Shown here in pieces: positions 26,864-35,473 of a DNA stretch of 64,000 nt (its first letter is position 1; each line of letters opens with the position of its first letter). The DNA comes from Methylobacterium ajmalii (GTDB taxonomy: Bacteria > Pseudomonadota > Alphaproteobacteria > Rhizobiales > Beijerinckiaceae), in contig NZ_JACWCT010000001.1 in NCBI RefSeq assembly GCF_016613415.1, positions 1 to 64,000 on the forward strand. Direction: 5' to 3'. Made by a program: the position numbers and the translations under genes. Below the pieces are notes generated by a model that was given only the letters and a program-made list of their open reading frames with translations, had not been told where the DNA came from and made no database searches.

Positions 26864-28592
26864 CATCGACCCGATCCGCCTCGAGGTGATGAAGAACGCC
26901 TTCGACACCATCGCGGACGAGATGGCCCTGATCCTGATGCGGGCCGCCCACTCGCCGATCGTGCGCGACTCGATGGACTTCTCGACCGCGCTCTGCGACC
27001 CCGAGGGGCAAACCCTGGCGCAAGGCGTGACGACGCCGATGCATCTCGGCTCGTTCTACGACGCCATGCGCCACCTGATCACGCGCTACGCCGGCGACGT
27101 GCACGAAGGCGACACCTTCATCGGGAACGATCCCTACGCTGCGGCCGGCCAGCACCTGCCCGACTTCTACATCGTGCAGCCGATCTTCCTGTCCGGGCGC
27201 CTCGTCGGCTGGGCCACCACGGTCGCTCACCACGCCGATGTCGGCGGCATCGTCCCGGGCTCGAACGCGCTCGGGGCGACCGAGATCATCCAGGAGGGGA
27301 TCCGGGTGCCCTTCCTCAAGCTCGAGGAGCGCGGCCGGCCGGACGCCAAGCTGTGGGAGATGCTGCGCCTGAACGTGCGGGTGCCCGACCAGCTCACCGG
27401 CGACCTCAACGCCCAGATCGCCGCCTGCGCCGCCGCCCGGCGCGGCCTGACCGAGCTGATGACCCGCTACTCGGTCGAGGAGGTGCTGGCCTATGCCGAG
27501 GAACTGCACGACTACACCGAGCGCCTGACCCGGGCCGAGATCCGCGAGATTCCCGACGGGACCTACCGCTTCACCGACCACATCGACGGCCTCGGCGAGA
27601 CCCCTGAGCCGATCGTATTCCAGGTCGCCGTGACGGTGGCGGGCGACGCGATCACGATCGACTGGGAGGGCACCTCGGCCCAGGTCGAGGGCGGGGTCAA
27701 CACGCCTTTGCCCTTCACCAAGGCGGGGGTCTACACGGCGCTGCGCTCGATCATGGGCTCCGAGCTGCCGAACTGCCACGGCTTCACCCGGGCGGTGACG
27801 GTCACGGCGCCCCTCGGTACCGTGGTGAACGCGGTCTACCCGGCGCCGACCGGCGCGCGCGGCATCACCGGCTACCGCATCATCGACTGCGTGATCGCGG
27901 CGCTCGCCCCGGTCCTGCCCGACCGCGTCACGGCGGACGGTCCGGGCGGCGCCTCCGTGCCGGCGATCGGCGGCTGGCACGACGGGCGCCCGTTCGTGTT
28001 CTCCGAGACCCTGATGGGCTGCTGGGGCGCGGCACGGGGCCATGACGGCCAGGAGGGCGTGCCGCATATGGGCGCCAACCAGGCCAACGTGCCGGTCGAG
28101 CTGATCGAGGCCAATTTCCCGATCCGGGTCCGGCGCTACGGCATCGCCCCGGATACGGGAGGCCCCGGGCGCCAGCGCGGCGGCCACGCGCTCCTGCGCG
28201 AATACGAGTTTCTGGGCGAGAGCGGCGTCCTCACCCTGCGGTCGGACAAGCGCGATTTCCCCCCGCACGGGCTCGACGGAGGAGAGGCCGGCAGCGGACC
28301 GGTCAACCGCGTGCTCTCGGGCGATGCCGAGCGCACCCTGCCGGTTCTGGTGACGGTTCCGGTCCGGCTGCGCCGCGGCGACATCTTCCTCCACGTCACG
28401 CCCTCCGGCGGCGGCTGGGGCGATCCTCTCACCCGTGACCCCGCCCTGGTGCTTCAGGACGTGATTGACGAAAAGGTGAGCAGGGCGGCGGCGCGAGCCC
28501 GGTACGGCGTGGTGATCGCCGGCGAGGACCGCCCATGCCTCGACCTCGCGGCGACGGCGGCCTTACGCCGGGAGGGGGGTCGGATGGCGTGA
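26856..28592 (+). CDS. hyuB: Hydantoinase/oxoprolinase subunit B, second copy
   Basis: The 578-residue HyuB paralogue has RDIDPIRLEVMKNAFDTIAD, FIGNDPYAAAGQHLPDFYIV, AHHADVGGIVPGSNALGATE and TPSGGGWGDPL. The C-terminal end is about 50 residues longer than in the first HyuB (after GGGWGDP). Last gene of the module. A decayed, gene-poor stretch follows. Confidence 0.9.
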   Translation: MRDIDPIRLEVMKNAFDTIADEMALILMRAAHSPIVRDSMDFSTALCDPEGQTLAQGVTTPMHLGSFYDAMRHLITRYAGDVHEGDTFIGNDPYAAAGQHLPDFYIVQPIFLSGRLVGWATTVAHHADVGGIVPGSNALGATEIIQEGIRVPFLKLEERGRPDAKLWEMLRLNVRVPDQLTGDLNAQIAACAAARRGLTELMTRYSVEEVLAYAEELHDYTERLTRAEIREIPDGTYRFTDHIDGLGETPEPIVFQVAVTVAGDAITIDWEGTSAQVEGGVNTPLPFTKAGVYTALRSIMGSELPNCHGFTRAVTVTAPLGTVVNAVYPAPTGARGITGYRIIDCVIAALAPVLPDRVTADGPGGASVPAIGGWHDGRPFVFSETLMGCWGAARGHDGQEGVPHMGANQANVPVELIEANFPIRVRRYGIAPDTGGPGRQRGGHALLREYEFLGESGVLTLRSDKRDFPPHGLDGGEAGSGPVNRVLSGDAERTLPVLVTVPVRLRRGDIFLHVTPSGGGWGDPLTRDPALVLQDVIDEKVSRAAARARYGVVIAGEDRPCLDLAATAALRREGGRMA

Positions 28593-29073
28593 GAGAAGCG
28601 GCCATCCGCCTCGCGAAAGCCGTGCCGCGCGTGCGACCCGCCAAGGAATCACACCGTCAGCGACGGCCCGCGCCGTCGCCGGGGCAGCCGTTCGCACGGC
28701 TGCGTCGCGGGAGGCACGGAGCACGATCTCGTTGGTGCCCTGGATGGCGACGACGCCCGTCCTGAGGAGGCACCACGGACGACGCCATGTTCGATGACCC
28801 GAGCCGCAGCCTCGAGCAGGCTGCGGCGAGACCGTGCCGAGCCTGCGCGTCCACGTCCCTCGCAAGGTCGACGTTGCGGCGATCAGGAAGGCATTCGATC
28901 TCTCGCTTCGTCGACGAGCGGCACTCTGCGGTCGGATGACGGGACGACCCTGTCGCTGTTCGCCTTTACCAACGCCGAGCCAAGAGCCGGTGGTCGCCAA
29001 GGCCGTGAACAGTCCGGCGCAGGACGGCATCCAGGCGATCGCGCCGCGTGGTGATCGGCCCCCACGGGGGTTG
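28593..29073. other. Decayed stretch, possible antitoxin HTH remnant
   Basis: No intact gene in 481 bp. A start-like frame at 28787 (MFDDPSRSLEQAAA) continues, after a frame change near 28830, as PSLRVHVPRKVDVAAIRKAF and then loses similarity. That wording resembles the N-terminus of HigA/YiaG-type HTH antitoxins (HVP-x-DVRAIR). The resemblance is short and uncertain. The rest shows no recognisable coding. Confidence 0.3.
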
Positions 29074-29575
29074 GACGTCACCTTCCGCACCAACATCCAC
29101 GCGATGTTCTACCTGACCAAGGCGGCGGTGCCGCACATGCGGCCGGGCGCGGCGATCATCAACACGACGTCGATCAACGCCGACGCGCCGCGCCCGCACT
29201 TGCTCGCCTACGCCACCACCAAGGGGGCGATCCGGAACTTCACCGGCGGCCTGGCGCAGCTGCTCGCCGAGGAGATCCGGGTGAATTGCGTCGCCCCCGG
29301 CCCGGTCTGGACCCCGCCGATCCCCTCGACCATGCCCGAGGAGAAGCTGCGCCAGTTCGGCTCGCAGGCGCCGATGAAGCGCCCCGGCCAGCCGGTCGAC
29401 CTCAGCCCCATCTAAATGTCTCTCACAAAACTCCCGATCACCGCCTCGGCTTGCTGTGGCAGCGACATTGCAGCGGGAGTTTTGTGAGGTGCACTAAGTG
29501 ATGCTGGCCAGCGAGGAGGCGAGCTACGTCTCGGGCGCCACCGCGGCGGTAACCAACGGCAAGCCGATGATCTGA
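29074..29575 (+). pseudogene. SDR oxidoreductase, 3' fragment split by an insertion
   Basis: The frame from 29074 encodes the C-terminal half of a short-chain dehydrogenase (TFRTNIHAMFYLTKAAVPHM, INTTSINADAPRPHLLAYAT TKGAI with the YxxxK Tyr and Lys, and NCVAPGPVWTPPIPSTMPEE). It stops at a TAA (29413-29415). After 29500 the missing end resumes: MLASEEASYVSGATAAVTNG then KPMI and TGA at 29573-29575. The N-terminal Rossmann half with the TGxxxGxG motif is absent. So the gene lost its 5' half and was cut by the small element at 29416-29493. Confidence 0.8.
29416..29493. mobile_element. 78-bp element with terminal inverted repeats (MITE-like)
   Basis: CTCACAAAACTCCCG (29422-29436) and its exact reverse complement (29474-29488) bracket a 37-bp core; the repeats extend imperfectly to about 20 bp. 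CTAA occurs on both flanks (29412-29415 and 29494-29497), a possible 4-bp target duplication of the kind made by IS5-type elements (family is inference). It contains no gene, interrupts the SDR fragment, and looks like a non-autonomous or internally deleted insertion sequence. Confidence 0.65.
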
Positions 29576-29621
29576 CGGCGCGCCGCCCCGGCGAAGACAC
29601 CCCGGAGCGGCGGGCTCGGCT

Positions 29622-29840
29622 CTATGCGGCTGCGAGCGACACCCGGAAGAGCGTCCGCCCGGTCTCGTCGCGGACGTTCATGGCGAGGGCGGCGCCGGCG
29701 GAGCGGGCCGGGTCGAGGGAGCACGAGCGCAGGGCCTGGACGGCCTCGGCATGGGCGGCGCCGGCATCGATCAGCACGACGCCGATCGTGTCGCGGGCGT
29801 CCCAGGTTCCGGCTTCGAGGTCGAAGAAGTAGCGGTGCAC
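29622..29840 (-). CDS. DUF6894 family protein
   Basis: The 72-residue protein begins MHRYFFDLEAGTWDARDTIG, the signature opening of DUF6894 (F-F/Y-D...D..G), and ends with RDETGRTLFRVSLAAA, also family-typical. These small proteins are abundant in Methylobacterium and rhizobia; the function is unknown. It stands alone, convergent with the SDR remnant and divergent from the transglutaminase gene. Confidence 0.8.
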   Translation of the reverse strand: MHRYFFDLEAGTWDARDTIGVVLIDAGAAHAEAVQALRSCSLDPARSAGAALAMNVRDETGRTLFRVSLAAA

Positions 29841-30011
29841 GGCGTGTCCTCCCTGCTCGCCCCGGTCTTGCCGGGCCCCACGACAATCGGCCTTACGCAG
29901 GCTAAGCCTTGCCTAGCAAAGTTCGGGCCGCCCCGGAGCGGCCCACGAGACCGGTCGATTCGGCGCGGCTCTTGCGTCACCCTAGCCCGCCAGCGGGAAG
30001 GGACTCAAGCC

Positions 30012-30878
30012 GTGCGCTACACTTTAGGTTGTCGTCTCTCCTACGAGGTCGAGACGGAGACGGTTTTCATCTTCAACCTGGAGGTCGCACGGCTGGCGCG
30101 CCACGGCGACCTCTCGGAGACGCTGCGGCTCTCCCCGGATCTCGCCCTGCGCCGACACGAGGCGCCGGAGACCGGCAACCGCTACGTCGCCGTCACGGTG
30201 CCGCCCGGCCGCTTCAGCCTCGACTACGAGGCCGCCGTGACGCTCGATCCCCACCGGGCCGACCCCGCCGGGATCGGCGAGACGCCGGTGAAGGACCTGC
30301 CGCTCGCCATCCTGCCCTACCTGCTGCCGAGCCGCTTCGTCTCCTCCGATCGCCTCGCGGCCTTCGCCGAGGCGGAGTTCGGCGACGTCCCCCCGGGCTT
30401 CGAGCGGGTGAACCGGATCTGCAACTGGATCCACGACCACATCGCCTACGTGCGCGGCGCCAGCGACGAGGAGACCACCGCCGACGAGACGCTGCTGAAA
30501 CGGGCCGGGGTGTGCCGCGATTTCGCGCATCTCGGGGCCGCGTTCTGCCGGGCGCTCGGCATCCCGGCCCGTTTCGTCAGCTGCTACGCCTACGGCCTCG
30601 TGCCGTGCGACTTCCACGCGGTGTTCGAGGCCTATCTCGACGGGCGCTGGTGGCTGTTCGACGCCACGCGGCAGGCCAATCTCGACGGGCTGGTGCGGAT
30701 CGGCGTCGGGCGGGACGCGGCCGAGATCGCCTTCTCGACGCCCTTCGGCGAGATGAGCCCGACCGGCATGGAGATCCGCATCGAGCGGGCCGACGGCGCG
30801 CCGGAGACGGGCGAGCGCACGGTCGCGGCGATCTCGACCGCCGAGGAGGGCCCTGACGCCGGGGGCGGCCTGCGCTAG
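30012..30878 (+). CDS. Transglutaminase-like cysteine protease family protein
   Basis: A 288-residue cytosolic protein. An N-terminal beta-rich domain (about 1-110) is followed by a transglutaminase-core domain: Cys in KRAGVCRDFAHLGAAFCRAL, His in PCDFHAVFEAYLDGRWWLFD and Asp in DATRQ complete the Cys-His-Asp triad. The GTG start fits the conserved VRYTLGCRLSYEV opening. Substrate is unknown. It ends 22 bp before eutB, close enough for co-transcription. Confidence 0.85.
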   Translation: MRYTLGCRLSYEVETETVFIFNLEVARLARHGDLSETLRLSPDLALRRHEAPETGNRYVAVTVPPGRFSLDYEAAVTLDPHRADPAGIGETPVKDLPLAILPYLLPSRFVSSDRLAAFAEAEFGDVPPGFERVNRICNWIHDHIAYVRGASDEETTADETLLKRAGVCRDFAHLGAAFCRALGIPARFVSCYAYGLVPCDFHAVFEAYLDGRWWLFDATRQANLDGLVRIGVGRDAAEIAFSTPFGEMSPTGMEIRIERADGAPETGERTVAAISTAEEGPDAGGGLR

Positions 30879-30900
30879 GTTCCACCCCGGGAGGCCCCGC

Positions 30901-32271
30901 ATGAGCTACCGCCACGTCGTCGGACCCCGGACCTTCGTCTTTTCCGACCTCGCCGAGCTGATGGCGAAGGCGACCCCGCCGCGCTCCGGCGACCGGCTGG
31001 CGGGGCTCGCGGCGGAAAGCGCCGAGGAATGCGTCGCGGCGCGCTGGTGCCTCGCCGAGGTGCCACTCGCCGAGATCCTGGCCCGGCCGCTGATCCCCTA
31101 CGAGGCCGACGACGTGACGCGGCTGATCCTCGACACCCACGACGCGGCGGCCTTCGCGCGGATCGGACACCTGACCGTCGGCGATTTCCGCGAGTTCCTG
31201 CTCACCGCCCCGTCCGAGACCCTGGCGGCGATCGCCCCCGGGGTGACGCCGGAGATCGCCGCCGCGGTCTCGAAGATCATGCGCAACCAGGACCTGATCC
31301 TGGTCGCCCGCAAGGCCCGGGTGGTCACCCGCCTGCGCAACACCATCGGGCTCCCCGGCACGATGGCGGTGCGCCTCCAGCCCAACCATCCGAGCGACGA
31401 TCCCGCCGGCATCGCCGCGGCGATCCTTGACGGGCTGGCCTATGGCTGCGGCGATGCCTGCATCGGCATCAACCCGGTCTCGGATTCGGTGCAGGGGCTC
31501 GCCGGCCTGCTGCACCTCCTGTCCGAGACGATCGAGCGCTTCGACATCCCGACCCAGGGCTGCGTGCTCACCCACGTCACCACGACGCTGGAGGCGATGA
31601 ACCGCGGCGTGCCGGTCGACCTCGTCTTCCAGTCGATCGCCGGCACGCAGGCCGCCAACGCGTCGTTCGGGGTCACCCTGCCGCTCCTCAGGGAAGCGCA
31701 CGAGGCGGCCCTGGGGCAGAGGCGCGGGACCCTGGGCGACAACGTGATGTATTTCGAGACCGGCCAGGGCTCGGCGCTCTCGGCGAACGCCCATCACGGC
31801 ATCGACCAGCAGACCCTGGAGGCCCGGGCCTACGCGGTGGCCCGCGCCTTCCGGCCGCTCCTCGTCAACACGGTGGTGGGCTTCATCGGGCCGGAATACC
31901 TCTACGACGGCAAGGAGATCATCCGGGCCGGGCTGGAGGACCATTTCTGCGGCAAGCTGATGGGCGTGCCGCTCGGCGTCGACGTCTGCTACACCAACCA
32001 CGCCGAGGCCGACCAGGACGACATGGACACGCTGCTGACGCTGCTCGGCACCGCCGGGGTGACCTACGTCATGGGCATTCCCGGCGCCGACGACGTGATG
32101 CTGAACTACCAGTCGACCTCGTTCCACGACCAGCTCTACCTGCGCGAGGTGACGGGCCTGAAGCGCGCGCCGGAATTCGCCGCCTGGCTCGCCCGGATGG
32201 GCCTGACCGACGCCGACGGCGCGCTGCGGCCCGGCGGCGGGGCGCCGCTGCTCTCGGGGATCGCCGCGTGA
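30901..32271 (+). CDS. eutB: Ethanolamine ammonia-lyase large subunit
   Basis: A 456-residue protein, equal to the usual EutB length (about 453). Recognisable segments are MSYRHVVGPRTFVFSDLAEL, MRNQDLILVARKARVVTRLR, LQPNHPSDDPAGIAAAILDG, YFETGQGSALSANAHHGIDQ and GIPGADDVMLNYQSTSFHD. With EutC it converts ethanolamine to acetaldehyde and ammonia using adenosylcobalamin. It overlaps eutC by 4 bp. Ribosome site GGGAGG lies upstream of ATG. Confidence 0.95.
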   Translation: MSYRHVVGPRTFVFSDLAELMAKATPPRSGDRLAGLAAESAEECVAARWCLAEVPLAEILARPLIPYEADDVTRLILDTHDAAAFARIGHLTVGDFREFLLTAPSETLAAIAPGVTPEIAAAVSKIMRNQDLILVARKARVVTRLRNTIGLPGTMAVRLQPNHPSDDPAGIAAAILDGLAYGCGDACIGINPVSDSVQGLAGLLHLLSETIERFDIPTQGCVLTHVTTTLEAMNRGVPVDLVFQSIAGTQAANASFGVTLPLLREAHEAALGQRRGTLGDNVMYFETGQGSALSANAHHGIDQQTLEARAYAVARAFRPLLVNTVVGFIGPEYLYDGKEIIRAGLEDHFCGKLMGVPLGVDVCYTNHAEADQDDMDTLLTLLGTAGVTYVMGIPGADDVMLNYQSTSFHDQLYLREVTGLKRAPEFAAWLARMGLTDADGALRPGGGAPLLSGIAA

Positions 32272-33053
32272 GCCGCGACGACGAGGCGGCGAGGGCCTGG
32301 CGGCGCCTCGCCGCCCTGACCCCGGCCCGGATCGCCCTCGGCCGTGCCGGGTCCGGCCTGCCGACCCGGGAGGTGCTGCGCTTCTCCCTCGCCCATGCCC
32401 AGGCCCGCGACGCGGTCCACGCGCCCCTCGACGTCGAGGCGGTGCGGGGGGCGATCGCGGCGCTCGGCTTCGAGACGCTGGTGGCGGCCTCGGCCGCGCC
32501 GGACAGGGCGACCTACCTGCGCCGGCCCGATCTCGGGCGGCGCCTCGACGAGGCCTCGGCGGCGGCGCTCGCGGCGGCGGCGAGCGATCCGGTCGACCTC
32601 GCCCTCGTGGTGGCGGACGGCCTGTCGGCCCGCGCGGTCCACGAGGGGGCGGTGCCGCTGCTGGCGGCGCTCCAGCCGGCGCTCGCCGGCGCCGGGTTGC
32701 GCCTCGCCCCGGTGGTCGTCGCGACGCAGAGCCGGGTCGCGCTCGGCGACGCGGTCGGCGCGCTGCTCAAGGCCCGCGCCGTCGCGGTGCTGATCGGCGA
32801 ACGGCCCGGCCTGTCCTCGCCCGACAGCCTCGGCGTCTACCTTACCTTCGGCCCGCGCCCCGGCCGCACCGACGCCGAGCGCAACTGCCTGTCGAACGTG
32901 CGCGCCGCCGGGCTCGCGCCGGACCTCGCGGCGTTCAAGCTGTCCTGGCTGATCGACCAGGCGCTGACCCGGGAGCTGACCGGCGTGGCGCTCAAGGACG
33001 AGAGCGACCGGCTGATCGAGGGACCGGCGGAGCGGCAGTCGCTGGGGCGGTGA
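32268..33053 (+). CDS. eutC: Ethanolamine ammonia-lyase small subunit
   Basis: A 261-residue EutC, typical of the shorter proteobacterial form. Family segments include TPARIALGRAGSGLPTREVL, LVVADGLSARAVHEGAVPLL and ERPGLSSPDSLGVYLTFGPR. It forms the EutBC holoenzyme. No reactivase (eutA), aldehyde dehydrogenase, permease or microcompartment shell gene follows, so this is the minimal, non-compartment form. GTG start at the 4-bp overlap with eutB. Confidence 0.95.
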   Translation: MSRDDEAARAWRRLAALTPARIALGRAGSGLPTREVLRFSLAHAQARDAVHAPLDVEAVRGAIAALGFETLVAASAAPDRATYLRRPDLGRRLDEASAAALAAAASDPVDLALVVADGLSARAVHEGAVPLLAALQPALAGAGLRLAPVVVATQSRVALGDAVGALLKARAVAVLIGERPGLSSPDSLGVYLTFGPRPGRTDAERNCLSNVRAAGLAPDLAAFKLSWLIDQALTRELTGVALKDESDRLIEGPAERQSLGR

Positions 33054-33088
33054 GGCGGTGTCGCGTGAGGCCGGGGCCGCTTCCCGTC

Positions 33089-34336
33089 TCACCCCGCCCG
33101 CACCCTCTGTCCCTGCAAGACCTGCCCGTCATGCCCGGCGATCCGCAGGTCGATCAGCGTCCCGGCCTCGACGCCCTCCGGCAGCCGGACCGGCAGAAAG
33201 CCCTCGGTGCGGCCGGTGCCGCCGCGCTCGGCGAGGACGCGACGGGTCTCGCCGACCTCGCGCTCGAGGCGGCGGGCGAAGGCGATCGCGCCGGCCTCGC
33301 GCAGGCGCGCGGCGCGCTCCTTGATCGCCGCCGGGGCGACCTGGGGCATCCGCGCGGCCGGGGTGCCGGGGCGGGGCGAGTAGGGGAAGACGTGGAGCTG
33401 GGCGAGGCCGCATTCCGCGACGAGGTCGAGGGAGCGGGCGAACTGCGCCTCGGTCTCGGTCGGGAAGCCGGCGATCAGGTCCGCGCCGAACACCGCGTCG
33501 GGGCGAAGAGCCCGGATCTCGGCGCAGAACCGGATCGCGTCGTCCCGGCCGTGGCGGCGCTTCATGCGCTTCAGGATCAGGTCGTCGCCGGCCTGGAGCG
33601 AGAGGTGGAGATGCGGCATCAGCCGCGCCTCCTCGGCGAAGGCCGCCACCAATTCGGGATCGGCCTCGACCGAATCGATCGAGGACAGGCGCAGGCGGTC
33701 GAGGTCGGGCACCCCGCGCAGGATCGCCCGCACCAGGGCGCCGAGGCTGGTCTCGCCGAGATCGCGGCCATAGGCGGTGAGGTCGACGCCGGTCAGCACC
33801 ACCTCGCGGGTGCCCTCCGCCACCAGCGCACGGACCTGCGCCACGACCTCGGCGGCCGGCACCGAGCGCGAGTTGCCGCGCCCGAACGGGATGACGCAGA
33901 ACGTGCAGCGGTGGTCGCAGCCGTTCTGCACCGGCAGGAAGGCGCGGGTGCGCGCCCGCATCGCCGTCGCCGCGGGCACCGGATCGGGGCCCGGCGCCAT
34001 CACGTCGTCGATCCGCACCCGCTCGGGCGCGGGGACGGTCCAGGTCGCCGGGTCGAGCTTGCGGCGGTTGCCGACGATCTCGGCCACCTCCGGCATGGCG
34101 GCGTAGGCGTCGGTCTCGACCTGCGCGCCGCAGCCCGTCACCACCACCCGGGCCGCCGGGTTGGCGCGGGCGGCGGCCCGGATCGCCTTGCGGGCCTGGC
34201 GGCCGGCCTCGGCCGTGACCGCGCAGGTGTTGACGAGGAGAAGATCGGTGCGGCCCGCGGCTTCCGCCTGCCGGCGCATCGCCTCCGATTCGGCGGCGTT
34301 GAGGCGGCAGCCGAAGCTCAGGACCTCCACGCTCAC
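33089..34336 (-). CDS. mtaB: tRNA (N6-threonylcarbamoyladenosine37-C2) methylthiotransferase
   Basis: A 415-residue radical SAM methylthiotransferase. The N-terminal UPF0004 domain has Cys in FGCRLN (10), NTCAVT (38) and TGCGAQ (69). The radical [11 protein letters not shown] cluster is at residues 140-147, and a TRAM-like C-terminus (about 350-410) follows. Overall pattern matches MtaB (t6A to ms2t6A in tRNA) more than MiaB. Its GTG start overlaps the dapF stop (GTGA), so it forms a two-gene operon with dapF. Confidence 0.9.
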   Translation of the reverse strand: MSVEVLSFGCRLNAAESEAMRRQAEAAGRTDLLLVNTCAVTAEAGRQARKAIRAAARANPAARVVVTGCGAQVETDAYAAMPEVAEIVGNRRKLDPATWTVPAPERVRIDDVMAPGPDPVPAATAMRARTRAFLPVQNGCDHRCTFCVIPFGRGNSRSVPAAEVVAQVRALVAEGTREVVLTGVDLTAYGRDLGETSLGALVRAILRGVPDLDRLRLSSIDSVEADPELVAAFAEEARLMPHLHLSLQAGDDLILKRMKRRHGRDDAIRFCAEIRALRPDAVFGADLIAGFPTETEAQFARSLDLVAECGLAQLHVFPYSPRPGTPAARMPQVAPAAIKERAARLREAGAIAFARRLEREVGETRRVLAERGGTGRTEGFLPVRLPEGVEAGTLIDLRIAGHDGQVLQGQRVRAG

Positions 34337-35220
34337 GAGGCGGCCTCGAACAGCGAGGGCGCGAAGGTGCCCTCGTGCTCCAGCTCGGTCGGGCCGGTCA
34401 TGCGGACGTGGTCGTCCTCGCCCCAGACGATGCGCAGATCGCCGCCCGGCAGGGTGACGGTGGCCTCGCGGTCGGTGAGGCGCAGGCGCGCCGCTGCGAC
34501 GAGAGCGGCGCAGGCCGCCGTGCCGCAGGCCCGGGTCAGGCCGGCGCCGCGCTCCCACACCTTCAGGCGGATGTGGCCGCGGTCGAGGACCCGGGCGAGG
34601 GAGATGTTGGCCCGGTCCGGGAAGATCGGGTGGCATTCGAGCAGCGGCCCGACCCGGGCGAGGTCGTAGCTGTCGGGGTCGCGTTCGACGAAGAACACCG
34701 CGTGCGGGTTGCCCATGCTGACCGCCCCCGGCGAGTGCAGCACCGGATCGTCGATCGGCCCGACCTGCAGCTCGATGCGGCGGGTGTCGGGAAAGGGCTC
34801 GGCGAGGGGGATCTCGTCCCAGCGCAGGCGCGGCCGCCCCATGTCGACGGTGAAGTCCACCGGCGACACCCGCACGACCGCGAGCAGGCCGGGCCGGGTC
34901 TCGAGAAGCAGGTTCTCGCCCAGCGGCGGGCGCGCCATCGCGGGATCGTCCAGCATCGCCCAGGCGACGCAGCGGGTGCCGTTGCCGCAGGCGCCGGCCT
35001 CCGAACCGTCGGTGTTGTAGATCCGCACGAAGGCGTCGGTGCCCGGGGTGACGGGATCGTGCAGCACCATCATCTGGTCGAAGCGCGAGGCCGGGTCGGC
35101 CGCGATGGCCCGGGCCTCGGCGGGCTGCACCCGCACGTCGCTCCCGCGCAGGTCCAGAACCACGATCTCGTTGCCGAGCCCGTTCATCTTCAGGAAGCGG
35201 CGATGGGCGAGGGGGGACAC
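34333..35220 (-). CDS. dapF: Diaminopimelate epimerase
   Basis: The 295-residue protein has both active-site cysteines in standard context: [12 protein letters not shown] (Cys78) and [12 protein letters not shown] (Cys232). It interconverts LL- and meso-diaminopimelate for lysine and peptidoglycan. The N-terminus [18 protein letters not shown] is family-typical. mtaB follows with a 4-bp overlap. Confidence 0.95.
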   Translation of the reverse strand: MSPLAHRRFLKMNGLGNEIVVLDLRGSDVRVQPAEARAIAADPASRFDQMMVLHDPVTPGTDAFVRIYNTDGSEAGACGNGTRCVAWAMLDDPAMARPPLGENLLLETRPGLLAVVRVSPVDFTVDMGRPRLRWDEIPLAEPFPDTRRIELQVGPIDDPVLHSPGAVSMGNPHAVFFVERDPDSYDLARVGPLLECHPIFPDRANISLARVLDRGHIRLKVWERGAGLTRACGTAACAALVAAARLRLTDREATVTLPGGDLRIVWGEDDHVRMTGPTELEHEGTFAPSLFEAAS

Positions 35221-35369
35221 GGGCGGGGTTCTCCGGCGGGCACATGGGACAGGGGCCGGCCGCTGTATGGACCAGAACCGGTCCGCAGGCGAGACGAGGG
35301 CGATCCGTGGGGCCGATGCTCACGGTCTCGCGATGAGGGCGCAACGGCTTTGCGCTTGACGCGTTCGAC

Positions 35370-35460
35370 CGGGCCGGCGATGCCGGCCCTACGCCAGAGC
35401 CGGCCGGCCCTCCGCCGGCCCCTGCCAGAGCCGGCCCCGGCCGGCCTACGCCAGAGACCG
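35370..35460. repeat. Short imperfect GC-rich repeats
   Basis: Three imperfect copies of a GCCAGAG-CCGG unit (around 35390, 35430 and 35450) with many GGCCGG steps, capable of hairpins. The block ends about 13 bp before the GyrI-like gene, so it may shape that mRNA leader. No obvious ribosome site was seen there. Confidence 0.5.
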
Positions 35461-35473
35461 GAGCGTTCCGCCC

